From Nocardioides szechwanensis (GTDB lineage Bacteria > Actinomycetota > Actinomycetes > Propionibacteriales > Nocardioidaceae): a DNA stretch of 64,000 nt. The position numbers and the translations under genes were made by a program. The DNA is taken from assembly GCF_900103935.1 (NCBI RefSeq), contig NZ_FNIC01000005.1, positions 1 to 64,000 of the forward strand, in the 5' to 3' direction. Shown piece after piece: positions 50,835 to 59,613 of this stretch. How positions within the stretch are numbered: the stretch's first letter is position 1; every line of letters begins with the position of its first letter. The notes below the pieces were generated by a model. It did no database searches, was not told the DNA's origin, and saw only the letters and a program-made list of their open reading frames with translations.

Positions 50835-51245
50835 TCAGGGGGCAGCCGTGCGGATCAGCCACCGGTGCTGGTCCGGCAGCGGCACGAAGCCGAAGGGGGC
50901 GTAGAGGGAGTGGGCGTCCTCGGTGGCCAGCAGCGTGCGCCGGACCCCGAAGTCGGTGAGTGCCGCGTCGACCGCGGCGACCAGCGCCTTGCCGACCCCC
51001 TGCCCGCGCGCCGTGGGATCGACGTACACGTCGCAGAGCCAGGCGAACAGCGCGCCGTCGGTGACCACGCGGGCGTAGCCGACCTGCCGGCCGTCGGCGT
51101 AGGCGCCGAAGTTGAGCGACGCGGCGATGGCGCGGTCCATCACGTCGCGGGGCCGGCCGAGGGCCCAGTAGGCGTCCTCGGAGAGCCAGCGGTGCACCAG
51201 CTCGGCGTCGAGACGGTCGACGTCGGTGGAGACCTCGACGGTCAT
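50835..51245 (-). CDS. GNAT-family N-acetyltransferase
   Basis: A 136-residue acetyltransferase. The acetyl-CoA-binding motif is YVDPTARGQGVGKALVAAV (R/Q-x-x-G-x-G/A). The N-terminal strand SEDAYWALGRPRDVMDRAIAAS and the C-terminal LYAPFGFVPLPDQHRWLIR (FGF motif) are typical. The substrate is unknown. ATG 51245 overlaps the otsA stop by four bases, so it is made from the otsA transcript. The much longer frame upstream is otsA read in another frame. Confidence 0.88.
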   Translation of the reverse strand: MTVEVSTDVDRLDAELVHRWLSEDAYWALGRPRDVMDRAIAASLNFGAYADGRQVGYARVVTDGALFAWLCDVYVDPTARGQGVGKALVAAVDAALTDFGVRRTLLATEDAHSLYAPFGFVPLPDQHRWLIRTAAP

Positions 51246-52669
51246 GACGGCTTGGCGGGCCGGACGGGCTTGGCGTGGGTGTTGTCGACGTGCGACAGCT
51301 CGGTCATGAAGCTGTCGGCCCAGGCGGCCACGTCGTGCTGGCGGATCGTCTTGCGCATCGCCTTCATCCGGCGGGTGAGCTCGCGCGGGTCGGCGTGGTA
51401 GGCCTCGAGCATCGAGGCCTTCATGGCGTTGATGTCGTAGGGGTTGACCAGCCAGGCCTGGCGCAGCTCGTCGGCCGCGCCGGCGAACTCCGAGAGCACC
51501 AGGGCGCCGTCGTTCTCGAAGCGGCAGGCGACGTACTCCTTGGCGACGAGGTTCATGCCGTCGCGGTAGGGAGTGACGACCATGACGTCGGCGGCGCGGT
51601 AGAGCGCGGCCATCTCCTCGCGGGGGTAGGACGAGTGCAGGTAGCTGATCGCCGGGCGCCCGATCCGGCCGAGGTCGCCGTTGATCCGGCCGACCAGGCG
51701 GTCGATCTCGTCGCGCAGGATCTTGTACGCCTCGACCTCCTCGCGCGACGGCACCGCGACCTGCACGAAGACGGCGTCCTCGACGTCGAGGTGGCCGTCG
51801 GCGATCAGCTCGCTGAAGGCGCGCAGCCGCGCGTAGATGCCCTTGGTGTAGTCGAGCCGGTCGATGCCGAGGAAGATCCGGCGCGGGTTGCCGAGCGCCT
51901 CGCGGATCGTCTTGGACCGGGTGGCGACGGCGTCGGACTGGGCGAGCTCCTCGAAGCCCCGGGCGTCGATCGAGATCGGGAACGCCGCCGCGCGGACGGT
52001 GCGGCCGTCGGGGAGGTAGACGAGGTCGCGGTGCGTCTTGTGGCCGACCCGCTGGCGGACCAGGCGCACGAAGTTGGCCGCGCCGCCGGGCAGCTGGAAG
52101 CCGACCAGGTCCGCGCCGAGCAGGCCCTCGAGGAGCTGGCGGCGCCACGGCAGCTGCTGGAACAGCTCGGCCGGCGGGAACGGGATGTGGAGGTAGAAGC
52201 CGATCCGCAGGTCGGGCCGCAGCTCGCGCAGCATCTGCGGCACCAGCTGGAGCTGGTAGTCGTGCACCCACACCGTCGCGCCCTTGGCAGCGAGCCCGGC
52301 GGCCTTCTCGGCGAAGCGCTGGTTGACCGAGACGTAGGAGTCCCACCACTCGCGGTGGAACTCCGGCTTGGCCACGAGGTCGTGGTAGAGCGGCCAGACG
52401 GTGCCGTTGGCGAAGCCCTCGTAGAAGTTCTCGACCTCGTCGGCCGACATGGTCATCGGTACGAGGTTCATGCCGTCGAACTCGAACGGCTCCAGGTCGG
52501 TCTCGGTGCCGCCCGGCCAGCCGATCCAGGTGCCGGCATTGGCGCGCATGACCGGCTCGATCGCCGTCACCAGCCCGCCGGGGGAGCCGCGCCAGCCGGG
52601 CGTGCCGTCGCTCAGCTGCACACGGTCGACCGGGAGCCGGTTGGCGACGATCACGAGGTTGGCGGGCAC
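51242..52669 (-). CDS. otsA: trehalose-6-phosphate synthase
   Basis: A GT20 enzyme of 475 residues that makes trehalose 6-phosphate from a nucleotide-glucose and glucose 6-phosphate. Visible are NRLPVDR at the N terminus, the glycine loop [11 protein letters not shown], the active-site [46 protein letters not shown] (quoted in part) and the donor site [17 protein letters not shown] with [14 protein letters not shown]. Trehalose protects against osmotic and desiccation stress in actinobacteria. GTG 52669 follows a TAGGGT box by 6 nt. The phosphatase otsB is 5 kb away on the other strand. Confidence 0.95.
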   Translation of the reverse strand: MPANLVIVANRLPVDRVQLSDGTPGWRGSPGGLVTAIEPVMRANAGTWIGWPGGTETDLEPFEFDGMNLVPMTMSADEVENFYEGFANGTVWPLYHDLVAKPEFHREWWDSYVSVNQRFAEKAAGLAAKGATVWVHDYQLQLVPQMLRELRPDLRIGFYLHIPFPPAELFQQLPWRRQLLEGLLGADLVGFQLPGGAANFVRLVRQRVGHKTHRDLVYLPDGRTVRAAAFPISIDARGFEELAQSDAVATRSKTIREALGNPRRIFLGIDRLDYTKGIYARLRAFSELIADGHLDVEDAVFVQVAVPSREEVEAYKILRDEIDRLVGRINGDLGRIGRPAISYLHSSYPREEMAALYRAADVMVVTPYRDGMNLVAKEYVACRFENDGALVLSEFAGAADELRQAWLVNPYDINAMKASMLEAYHADPRELTRRMKAMRKTIRQHDVAAWADSFMTELSHVDNTHAKPVRPAKPS

Positions 52670-52675
52670 AGGGCA

Positions 52676-52681
52676 ACCCTA
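52676..52681 (-). promoter_or_regulatory. -10 box TAGGGT of otsA
   Basis: On the minus strand TAGGGT lies 6 nt before GTG 52669, consistent with leaderless transcription. Confidence 0.5.
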
Positions 52682-52786
52682 GTTACTCCCGGGCCGGACC
52701 GTATGGCCGGACCGTGTGGCTGGCCCGACCAGGAGTGTCGGGCTGGCAGGATCGTGCTGCCGGCCCTCGCCGCGCACCCTGGAGAC

Positions 52787-54055
52787 ATGACTGAGACCCC
52801 GCCCGCCGGCGTGCACCGGGTGCTGCTCGACAGCAGCTACGCGTCGACCGCGTTCGTGATCGCGCTGCCGGCGTTCGTCCTCGTCGTCGTGGTGCTCGCC
52901 GTGGGGCTCGGGCTGTCGGTGATCGTCGGGGGCGTGGTGCTGCTGACGCTCGGGACGCTCGTCGCCCGCGGCTTCGCGGGGCTCGAGCGGGTGCGGCTGC
53001 GGAGCCTGCAGGGGCGGGCGGCGCCCACGCCGGAGTACCTGCGCGCGCCCCACGACGCGGGCCTCTGGACCCGGATGGTCACGCCGCTGCGGGACCCGCA
53101 GTCCTGGCTCGACGTCCTCTGGGCCGTCGTCGGCCTGGTCACCGCGGTCCTCGCGTTCGCGCTCACGGTCGCGTGGTGGGGCGCCCTCCTGATCGGTCTG
53201 ACGTACTGGTTCTGGCAGCGGTTCATCCCCTACGACCCCGACGACAACGTCACGGTCGCGTCCCTGATCGGGCTGGGCGAGGGCCGAGGGGCCGAGAGCG
53301 TGCTGATGCTCGGGATCGGGGTCTTCGCGCTGGTCACGCTCCCGTTCGCGATGCGGCTCGCCGCGGTCTGCCACGCGAGCCTGGCCGACGTGCTGCTCAC
53401 GACGCGGGCCGAGCTCCAGGGGGAGGTGCGCCGCATGGCCGGCAGCCGCGAGGCCGCCCACCTGGCCGAGGCCGACTCGCTGCGGCGGCTGGAGCGCGAC
53501 ATCCACGACGGCCCCCAGCAGCGGCTGGTCCGGCTGACCATGGACCTCGGCCGGGCACGCAAGCAGCTCGCCGACGACCCCGAGCGCGCCGCCGAGACCA
53601 TCGACGCCGCCCTCACCCAGGCCCGCGACACCGTCGACGAGCTCCGAGCGCTATCGCGCGGGATCGCCCCGCCGCTGCTGGTCGACCGCGGTCTCGCGGT
53701 GGCCCTCAGCGAGCTGCTCGCGCGCAGCGTGGTCCCGGTGGAGAGCGCGGTCGACATCCCGTACGCGTTCGCTCCCCAGGTCGAGACGGCCGTCTACTTC
53801 GTCGTCTCGGAGGCGCTCACCAACGTGGCCAAGCACAGCGGCGCCACCCGCGTCGACGTGACGGTGCGCGGCCTCGGCGACCACGTCGAGGTCCGGGTGC
53901 ACGACGACGGCGTCGGCGGCGCCCACGCGGCCAAGGGCAACGGCCTGGCCGGCCTCGAGCAGCGCCTGGCCGGCGTGGAGGGCAGCTTCGAGGTCACCTC
54001 CCCGCCGGGTGGCCCGACCGAGGTGCGCGCGGACATCCCCACGGTGCGTGGATGA
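52787..54055 (+). CDS. sensor histidine kinase (HisKA_3, NarL-type)
   Basis: A 422-residue membrane kinase. The N-terminal 200 residues hold four to five transmembrane helices (putative sensor domain with HRVLLDSSYASTAFVIALPAF and a YWFWQRFIPYDPDDN loop). The dimerisation/phosphoacceptor box is LERDIHDGPQQRL with H240. The ATPase domain has FVVSEALTNVAKHS (N box), VRVHDDGVGGA (G1) and GNGLAGLEQRLAGVEG (G2). The stimulus is unknown. ATG 52787 has GGAG just upstream and avoids the large antisense extension through otsA. The response regulator follows at once. Confidence 0.92.
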   Translation: MTETPPAGVHRVLLDSSYASTAFVIALPAFVLVVVVLAVGLGLSVIVGGVVLLTLGTLVARGFAGLERVRLRSLQGRAAPTPEYLRAPHDAGLWTRMVTPLRDPQSWLDVLWAVVGLVTAVLAFALTVAWWGALLIGLTYWFWQRFIPYDPDDNVTVASLIGLGEGRGAESVLMLGIGVFALVTLPFAMRLAAVCHASLADVLLTTRAELQGEVRRMAGSREAAHLAEADSLRRLERDIHDGPQQRLVRLTMDLGRARKQLADDPERAAETIDAALTQARDTVDELRALSRGIAPPLLVDRGLAVALSELLARSVVPVESAVDIPYAFAPQVETAVYFVVSEALTNVAKHSGATRVDVTVRGLGDHVEVRVHDDGVGGAHAAKGNGLAGLEQRLAGVEGSFEVTSPPGGPTEVRADIPTVRG

Positions 54056-54062
54056 TCGACCC

Positions 54063-54710
54063 GTGAGGCCCCTGCGGATCGTGATCGCCGACGACTCGGT
54101 GCTACTGCGCGAGGGTCTGCAGCTGCTCCTGGCCGAGGCCGGCCACGAGGTCGTCGCGTCGGTCGGGGACGGACCCTCCATGGTGGAGGCGGTGCTCGCC
54201 CACCGGCCCGACGTGGCCGTGGTCGACGTACGGATGCCGCCGAGCCACACCGACGAAGGGCTGCGCGCCGCCGTGGAGGTACGACGGGCCTGGCCGGGGG
54301 CGCGGCTCATGGTGCTGTCGCAGTACGTCGAGGTGTCCTACGCCGACGACCTGCTCACCACCGGAGACGGCGGGATCGGCTACCTGCTCAAGGACCGCGT
54401 CAGCGACATCGACGACTTCCTCGCCTCGCTGGCCTCGGTGGCGCAGGGGGGCACGGTGCTCGACCCGCAGGTCGTGCGGCAGCTGATGGGGCGCCGGCGC
54501 GACCCGGTCGACGTCCTGACCCCGCGCGAGCGCGAGGTCCTGGGACTGATGGCCGAGGGCCGCTCCAACGCCGCGATCGCCGGCGCGCTCACCGTCACGC
54601 TGGGCGCGGTCGAGAAGCACACCCAGCGGATCTTCGCCAAGCTCGGGCTGCTGCCCGACGACGCCGCGCACCGCCGGGTCCAGGCCGTGCTCCGCTACCT
54701 GCGGTCCTGA
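54063..54710 (+). CDS. LuxR/NarL-family response regulator
   Basis: A 215-residue DNA-binding response regulator, partner of the histidine kinase. The receiver domain has the acidic pair in IADDSVLLREG, phosphoacceptor D55 in VAVVDVRMPP, and the Lys in YLLKDR. The effector is a LuxR-type HTH: LTPREREVLGLMAEGRSNAAIAGALTVTLGAVEKHTQRIFAKLG (quoted in part). The GTG at 54063 gives the normal receiver start; a GTG at 54048 inside the kinase gene is a possible alternative. It ends 58 bp before the second dispersed repeat. Confidence 0.93.
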   Translation: MRPLRIVIADDSVLLREGLQLLLAEAGHEVVASVGDGPSMVEAVLAHRPDVAVVDVRMPPSHTDEGLRAAVEVRRAWPGARLMVLSQYVEVSYADDLLTTGDGGIGYLLKDRVSDIDDFLASLASVAQGGTVLDPQVVRQLMGRRRDPVDVLTPREREVLGLMAEGRSNAAIAGALTVTLGAVEKHTQRIFAKLGLLPDDAAHRRVQAVLRYLRS

Positions 54711-54767
54711 CCCGGTCTGACTGGCGGGCCGGGGGTTGTGGGCTGGTCGGTTGGGAGGTTCTGGGGG

Positions 54768-54834
54768 TTTCGCCGCCGTTCTGGGGAGTCGCAACGCCCC
54801 GGAACGACGGGGATCTCAGCATCTGCTGAAATCC
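54768..54834. repeat. dispersed 67-bp hairpin repeat, copy 2 (inverted)
   Basis: Reverse complement of copy 1 with six differences. The stem is partly kept: in this orientation the arms are CGCCGCCGTTC and GAACGACGGGG. It lies between the 3' ends of the response regulator and the minus-strand Gfo/Idh gene, the same convergent setting as copy 1. Confidence 0.85.
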
Positions 54835-54855
54835 GTGGGGCTGCTGGGACGACCG

Positions 54856-55848
54856 CTACCCGTCGGCGGCGTAGCGCACGCCGATCTGGCGCCGCAGGTC
54901 GTCCATCTGGCGCATCAGCAGCAGCGTGTGGTCGAGGGGGACCAGGGGGCTCTCGCGGAGGCCGGCGTGCAGGCAGCGGGCGACCTCGAGGATCTCGTTG
55001 CCGTAGCCGAGCCCGACCACGGGCCCGTCGCCCTCGATCCGCTCGGGCTCGCCGCCGACCGGCGTGAAGAACGCGTGCGTGGGGTGGTGGAACTGCTGCG
55101 GCACGTGCACGCGGCCCAGGTCGGTCGCGATCGAGGCCTCCCGCGACGACCATGAGGTCATCGAGGCGACCATGGTCGCCAGCGCGCCGCCGGCGTACTT
55201 CCCCGTGATGGCGACGTCGAGGTCCACCCCGGCCTCGGAGAGGGTCGCGGCGGCGGTCAGCTCCTCGGCCGGGCCGAGCATCAGGTGCGCGAACGTGAGC
55301 GGGTAGATCCCCATGTCGAGCAGCGCTCCGCCGCCGAGGTCGGGGTTGAACATCCGGTCGTCCGGACCCGCGTCGACCCGGAAGCCGAGCTCGGCGTGGA
55401 CCTGGCGGGGGACGCCGAAGCGGCCGGCCCGCACGTCCTCCGCGAGCCGCAGGATCACCGGGTTGCAGGCCATCCACATGGCCTCCATCAGGAAGCGGTC
55501 GTGCTGCCGGGCGAGCCGGACCATCTCCTCGGCCTCGGCGACGTTGAGCGCCAGCGGCTTCTCGCACAGCACGTGCTTGCCCGCCTCGAACGCCAGCCGG
55601 GCGTTGTCGAGGTGGAGGGCGTGGGGGGTAGCGACGTAGATGACGTCGACGTCCGGGTCGGCCACCAGCTCCTCGTACGAGCCGTACGCCGCGGCGGCGC
55701 CGTGGCGGTCCCCGAAGGCCTGCGCCGACTCGAGCCGGCGCGAGCCGACGGCGGCCAGCTCGTTGCCCGGCGTCACCGCCAGGTCCTCGGCGAAGGTGTG
55801 GGCGATCTTGCCGGTCGCGAGGATGCCCCAACGGGTCACGTCAGCCAT
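54856..55848 (-). CDS. Gfo/Idh/MocA-family oxidoreductase
   Basis: A 330-residue NAD(P)-dependent dehydrogenase of sugar, inositol or related substrates. The Rossmann motif is WGILATGKIAHTF, and VCEKPLALNVAEAEEM contains the catalytic Lys of the EKP signature. The C-terminal domain holds the DMGIYPLTFAHLMLG block. The substrate is unknown. ATG 55848 is supported by a TAGGGT box 7 nt upstream; the longer open frame runs through the divergent promoter. It is divergent from the DUF3263 gene. Confidence 0.9.
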   Translation of the reverse strand: MADVTRWGILATGKIAHTFAEDLAVTPGNELAAVGSRRLESAQAFGDRHGAAAAYGSYEELVADPDVDVIYVATPHALHLDNARLAFEAGKHVLCEKPLALNVAEAEEMVRLARQHDRFLMEAMWMACNPVILRLAEDVRAGRFGVPRQVHAELGFRVDAGPDDRMFNPDLGGGALLDMGIYPLTFAHLMLGPAEELTAAATLSEAGVDLDVAITGKYAGGALATMVASMTSWSSREASIATDLGRVHVPQQFHHPTHAFFTPVGGEPERIEGDGPVVGLGYGNEILEVARCLHAGLRESPLVPLDHTLLLMRQMDDLRRQIGVRYAADG

Positions 55849-55855
55849 GCCTCGG

Positions 55856-55861
55856 ACCCTA
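55856..55861 (-). promoter_or_regulatory. -10 box TAGGGT of the Gfo/Idh gene
   Basis: On the minus strand TAGGGT precedes ATG 55848 by 7 nt, the leaderless pattern. Confidence 0.5.
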
Positions 55862-55965
55862 TTCCCAGCACTTGCGCGAGGCGAATGACATCGATGTGGT
55901 TCGTCACCTACAGTGGTGCCTGGAATCAGCACGTCGTCACGCACATATCGCACGGGAGACAGCGC

Positions 55966-56262
55966 ATGGACGCCGCGAACGCCTTCAACGGCCACCCGGC
56001 CGGGGCCCCGCAGACCCTGAGCGACCGCGACCGCGAGATCCTCGAGTTCGAGCGGCAGTGGTGGAAGTTCGCCGGTGCCAAGGAGACCGCGGTCCGCGAG
56101 AAGTTCGACATGAGCTCCACGCGCTACTACCAGGTCCTCAACGCGCTGATCGACCGTCCCGAGGCCCTCGAGGCCGACCCCCTGCTCGTCCGTCGGCTCC
56201 GCCGGCTGCGCTCGCAGCGCCAGCGTCAGCGCTCCGCGCGCCGCCTGGGCTTCGAGGTCTGA
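55966..56262 (+). CDS. DUF3263 protein
   Basis: A 98-residue protein of the actinobacterial DUF3263 family. The core LSDRDREILEFERQWWKFAGAKETAVREKFDMSSTRYYQVLNALID (quoted in part) looks like a small helix-turn-helix. The C-terminal tail is very Arg/Gln-rich, suiting DNA or RNA binding. ATG 55966 has CGGGAGAC upstream; a likely -10 box TACAGT lies at 55909-55914. The LytR_C gene follows by 2 nt, a gene order conserved in many actinobacteria. Confidence 0.88.
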   Translation: MDAANAFNGHPAGAPQTLSDRDREILEFERQWWKFAGAKETAVREKFDMSSTRYYQVLNALIDRPEALEADPLLVRRLRRLRSQRQRQRSARRLGFEV

Positions 56263-56264
56263 CC

Positions 56265-56756
56265 GTGCGCTCCGGACGCCTCGACGAGCGCGGTGTGGTG
56301 CTGCCGTCGCCGGTCGTGATGCTCAGCGTCGTCGCCGTCGCGATGGCGAGCGTGGCGTTCGTGGCCACCCGCGGGGGAGAGCCCACCGAGCGCGAGGTGG
56401 TCACCCCGACCGCCCAGACGCAGCCGTCGGCCACCCCGACCCCGACCGACAAGCCCAGCAAGCCGACGCCCCCGCCGATCAAGCGCGGCAAGACCTACGT
56501 CGAGGTCTACAACAACTCCGGCATCACCGGTCTGGCCGGTCGCGTGGCCACCCGCGCCACCGAGGCCGGCTGGAAGGTCGTCGGCACCGACAACTGGTAC
56601 GGCTCCGTGCCGACCTCCACCGTCTACTACCCCAAGCGGCTCAAGGCCGAGGCCGAGCTCCTGGCGCTCGACCTGGGCATCGAGCGCACTGCCCGGGCCG
56701 TCGACCCGATGCGGCTCGACCGGCTCACCGTCGTCCTCACCGGCGAGCTGCGCTAG
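56265..56756 (+). CDS. membrane-anchored LytR_C domain protein
   Basis: A 163-residue protein with one N-terminal transmembrane helix (SPVVMLSVVAVAMASVAFVA), a Thr/Pro/Lys-rich external linker (about 40-75) and a C-terminal LytR_C domain (VEVYNNSGITGLAGRVATRATEAGWKVVGTDNW, quoted in part). Such domains are found at the cell envelope near wall-polymer ligases. It probably acts on or binds cell-wall material. GTG 56265 follows the DUF3263 stop. Its stop TAG shares CTAG with the convergent lipoprotein gene. Confidence 0.86.
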   Translation: MRSGRLDERGVVLPSPVVMLSVVAVAMASVAFVATRGGEPTEREVVTPTAQTQPSATPTPTDKPSKPTPPPIKRGKTYVEVYNNSGITGLAGRVATRATEAGWKVVGTDNWYGSVPTSTVYYPKRLKAEAELLALDLGIERTARAVDPMRLDRLTVVLTGELR

Positions 56757-57544
56757 AAGTCCCTCCGGACCTGGATCCGCAGCTGGCTGGTGTCGCCGGT
56801 GGCCTCGAAGAACATGTCGAACCCGTCGACCACGAGGTGGTCGCAGACGGAGTCGGGTGCGCAGCCCTCGGCGGCCTCGCTGACGACCGGGCTCAGGGCC
56901 AGCACCCGGGTGGCCGCCGCCAGTGCCTTCGGGGTCGGCGCGGTCACGACGACCTCCACCTGGTCGCCGCGTACGACGGTGCCGTCGCGACCCGGCGGTC
57001 GGCAGTCGACGGTGAGCTCCTCGAGGCAGGTCCAGCCGGCGCGCGTCAGGCCGCGGTTGAGCAGGTCGACCTCGAGCTGCCTCAGGTAGGGCATGCCCTG
57101 ACCCAGGGCGATCCCGGTGCTGGTGCCGGGGGCGCACGGCTGGAGCCGGACCCCGTCGAGGGTGGGGATCTCCGTCAGCAGGTCGGGGGAGCCCACCTCG
57201 CCGAGGAACGCGTCCGACACGGCGGTCACGACCCGCTCCTCCGGTCCGCAGTAGGCCAGCCGGGTGACAGTTGCGCCGTCGGGGGTGCTGGAGAGGCGCA
57301 CGGTGTCGTCGGCCGCCTCGGGGTAGGCGCCGGGCCGCGTGCACGCGACATGCCGGTCGGTCTCGGGGACCGCGTCGCGGCAGGTGAAGCCGAGGTCCTC
57401 GACCTCCGCCACGAACGCGTCGCGCTCCTCACCGGTCAGGGTGACGGTGGTCGGCTCGTCAGGTCGCTCGGGCTCGTCGTCGGAGGTGCAGCCGGCGGTG
57501 AACGCGAGCGCGGCAAGGCAGAGCAGGGCCGGCAGGGTGCGCAT
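56753..57544 (-). CDS. lipoprotein of unknown function
   Basis: A 263-residue predicted lipoprotein. The N terminus MRTLPALLCLAALAFTAGC has a lipobox TAGC with the Cys near residue 19. After a Pro/Glu-rich spacer come two similar halves with conserved Cys pairs (GFTCRDAVPETDRHVACTRPG and GWTCLEELTVDCRPPG, quoted in part), which look like an internal duplication of a small disulfide-linked fold. I do not recognise the family. ATG 57544 is chosen because it begins the signal peptide; the open frame upstream is antisense to otsB. It is convergent with the LytR_C gene and divergent from otsB. Confidence 0.78.
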   Translation of the reverse strand: MRTLPALLCLAALAFTAGCTSDDEPERPDEPTTVTLTGEERDAFVAEVEDLGFTCRDAVPETDRHVACTRPGAYPEAADDTVRLSSTPDGATVTRLAYCGPEERVVTAVSDAFLGEVGSPDLLTEIPTLDGVRLQPCAPGTSTGIALGQGMPYLRQLEVDLLNRGLTRAGWTCLEELTVDCRPPGRDGTVVRGDQVEVVVTAPTPKALAAATRVLALSPVVSEAAEGCAPDSVCDHLVVDGFDMFFEATGDTSQLRIQVRRDF

Positions 57545-57608
57545 GGCCTGGATCCTGCCGCATGGGCCACCCGCGCAAACCCCGCACCGGACATGGTTGG
57601 GTTGGCGT

Positions 57609-58454
57609 GTGGAGTTCACCTCGGCGGCAGGCGAGCAGAAGTACGCCGCACTCGTGCGTGTGGCGGCCGAGACCATCGTCGGGCTCGACTTCGACGGCAC
57701 GCTGTCGCCGATCGTGGACGACCCGGCGGCGGCGCACATCCACCCCGACGCGGGTGAGGTCCTGCTCGAGCTGGCGTCCCAGGTCGCCGCGATCGCCGTC
57801 ATCACCGGTCGCCCGGCGCGCGCGGCCCTCGACCTCGGCGGTCTCGAGGAGGTCGGCAACGCGATCGGCGACGCCGGCAAGGAGCTCTACCTCTTCGGCC
57901 AGTACGGCAACGAGCGCTGGAGCTCGACCAACCGCCGGGTCATCGGCCCCCGGCCGCCCGTGGGGCTCGCGAGCTTCGAGCGTGAGCTGCCGCGGCTGCT
58001 GCGCCGCCTCGACGCCGCCGCCGCCCACGTCGAGGACAAGGTGCTCTCGGTCGCGATCCACACGCGTCGCCTGCCCGACCCCGAGGCCGCGTTCGCGCGG
58101 CTGCTGCCCGAGCTGGAGTCGCTGGCGGCGCGCCACGATCTGGTGGTCGAGCCCGGGCGCAACGTGGTCGAGGTGCGTTCGGCCGGAGTCCACAAGGGCC
58201 TGGTCGTCGAACGCCTGGTCGAGGACCTGCACGCCGGCGGCTTCCTCTTCGCCGGCGACGACCTCGGTGACCTCGAAGCCTTCGACGCGGTCGACGCGCT
58301 GGCCAAGGACGGACTGCCCACGCTGCTGGTCTGCTCGGCCTCCGACGAGGAGAGCGCCCTGGTCGCGCGCGCCGACGTCGTCGTCCACGGCCCGGAGGGC
58401 GTGCTCGCCCTGCTGCGCCAGCTCGCCGCCGACGCCCGCGACCTGCGCGCCTAG
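57609..58454 (+). CDS. otsB: trehalose-6-phosphate phosphatase
   Basis: A 281-residue HAD-superfamily phosphatase that releases trehalose from trehalose 6-phosphate, completing the OtsA pathway. Motif I is GLDFDGTLSP with nucleophile D27 and acid/base D29. Motif II is IAVITGR, the motif III Lys is in the GVHKGLVVERL segment, and motif IV is FAGDDLGDLEAF. The GTG at 57609 gives the usual N terminus; a GTG at 57657 is an alternative. Its stop TAG overlaps that of the convergent secreted-protein gene in CTAG. Confidence 0.92.
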   Translation: MEFTSAAGEQKYAALVRVAAETIVGLDFDGTLSPIVDDPAAAHIHPDAGEVLLELASQVAAIAVITGRPARAALDLGGLEEVGNAIGDAGKELYLFGQYGNERWSSTNRRVIGPRPPVGLASFERELPRLLRRLDAAAAHVEDKVLSVAIHTRRLPDPEAAFARLLPELESLAARHDLVVEPGRNVVEVRSAGVHKGLVVERLVEDLHAGGFLFAGDDLGDLEAFDAVDALAKDGLPTLLVCSASDEESALVARADVVVHGPEGVLALLRQLAADARDLRA

Positions 58455-59452
58455 CGCTTGACGGTCACCGTGTCCTGGGCACGAGAACCGCTGACCGTGG
58501 TGCGCAGGTCCGGGCGCGGCGTGAAGACCGCCCGGTAGGTGTGCCGGCCCGGGGTGGTCTTGATGACGTCGTGCCCGACCCGACCCGCGGGCAGGTACTT
58601 GAACACCGCGACGACCTTGTTGGTGGCGGTGTCCCTGACGGTGATCGTGCCGGTGGACTTCTTGGGGTAGTAGACGCCGGTGAAGGTCTCGACCAGGACC
58701 TCGCCTCGCTTGGTCGAGGACAGGTAGAGGAAGGTCATGCTCACGTGCTTCTTCTTGGACAGTACGGCGGTCGCCCGGTCGGACGAGCCGGCCCAGGTCG
58801 GGCCGGCCGCGAGGGTGGCGGTCACGTCGTAGCTGCCCATGGCCAGGCCCCCGACGTCGACGACCGCCTCGTAGGCGGGTCTCCTGCCGCTCCAGCCGTC
58901 GAGCCCGATGAACCTCCCCCGCTCCCCGACCACGGGGGGATGCCCGGCGATCTCGAAGAGCACCTGGTCCTGGTCCTCCACACCGTCGACGACGGCGGAG
59001 AGCCGCAGGACCCCGCCGCCGAGGTCCTCGGTGCTGAGCACGATCTCGGTGGGGTGGCCAGCCACCACGGCTGTGCCCGCGCCCTCGGACGGTGCCCACA
59101 GCTCGGGGATCGAGGGCACGTACGTGACCCTCCACGTGGTCTCGCCCGAGGTCGGGACCCCCCACTCGAAGACGGCGCTGCCGTCCGAGACGGAGTGGTC
59201 GAGCAGCCAGTTGCCCTGCGCGTCGTACACCTGGAGCATCCCGGACGGCGCCGAGCCGTCGGCCGCGGTGACCGTGACCTCGACGTGGGCGGCCATCGGG
59301 CGGGGCGCCGTCATCGCGACGGACGTGGTGGTGACGACCGGGTCGGGGGCGGCCGAGGCGGCGGCCGAGGTGGCGGTCGCGAACCCGAGCATGCCGACGA
59401 AGAGCAGCAGCGCGGCGGTGAGGGCGGTGACGCGGGTGCGGGTGGTCGACAT
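58451..59452 (-). CDS. secreted Ig-like-domain protein
   Basis: A 333-residue exported protein. The signal peptide MSTTRTRVTALTAALLLFVG is cleaved probably after SAA near residue 31. The remainder is made of three to four beta-sandwich Ig-like domains (for example VEVTVTAADGSAPSGMLQVYD and TGTITVRDTATNKVVAVFKYL, quoted in part), the type found in repeat adhesins and choline-binding proteins. No enzymatic motif is seen. ATG 59452 is chosen for the signal peptide. It is divergent from the following membrane protein gene. Confidence 0.78.
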   Translation of the reverse strand: MSTTRTRVTALTAALLLFVGMLGFATATSAAASAAPDPVVTTTSVAMTAPRPMAAHVEVTVTAADGSAPSGMLQVYDAQGNWLLDHSVSDGSAVFEWGVPTSGETTWRVTYVPSIPELWAPSEGAGTAVVAGHPTEIVLSTEDLGGGVLRLSAVVDGVEDQDQVLFEIAGHPPVVGERGRFIGLDGWSGRRPAYEAVVDVGGLAMGSYDVTATLAAGPTWAGSSDRATAVLSKKKHVSMTFLYLSSTKRGEVLVETFTGVYYPKKSTGTITVRDTATNKVVAVFKYLPAGRVGHDVIKTTPGRHTYRAVFTPRPDLRTTVSGSRAQDTVTVKR

Positions 59453-59600
59453 GGCGTCCTTCGAGACGGGCGGGACCGGAGCTGGACAGGCGACGGCCGT
59501 GATCCTCGCCCCCGCGGCCCCAGTAGAACCCGCGCCGACGATCCGCGTGGGGGTTTTGGGGACAATGGTGGCGACGCACCAGCAGCCGACGGCCGGGACG

Positions 59601-59606
59601 TAGTCT
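59601..59606 (+). promoter_or_regulatory. -10 box TAGTCT of the membrane protein gene
   Basis: TAGTCT precedes ATG 59614 by 7 nt (leaderless pattern). Confidence 0.45.
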
Positions 59607-59613
59607 CCGGGCC

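Noticed and set aside
51275..54055. 926-codon plus-strand open frame including the histidine kinase
   Set aside because: The first 500 codons are antisense to otsA and lack any domain; the kinase begins at ATG 52787 with a ribosome site.
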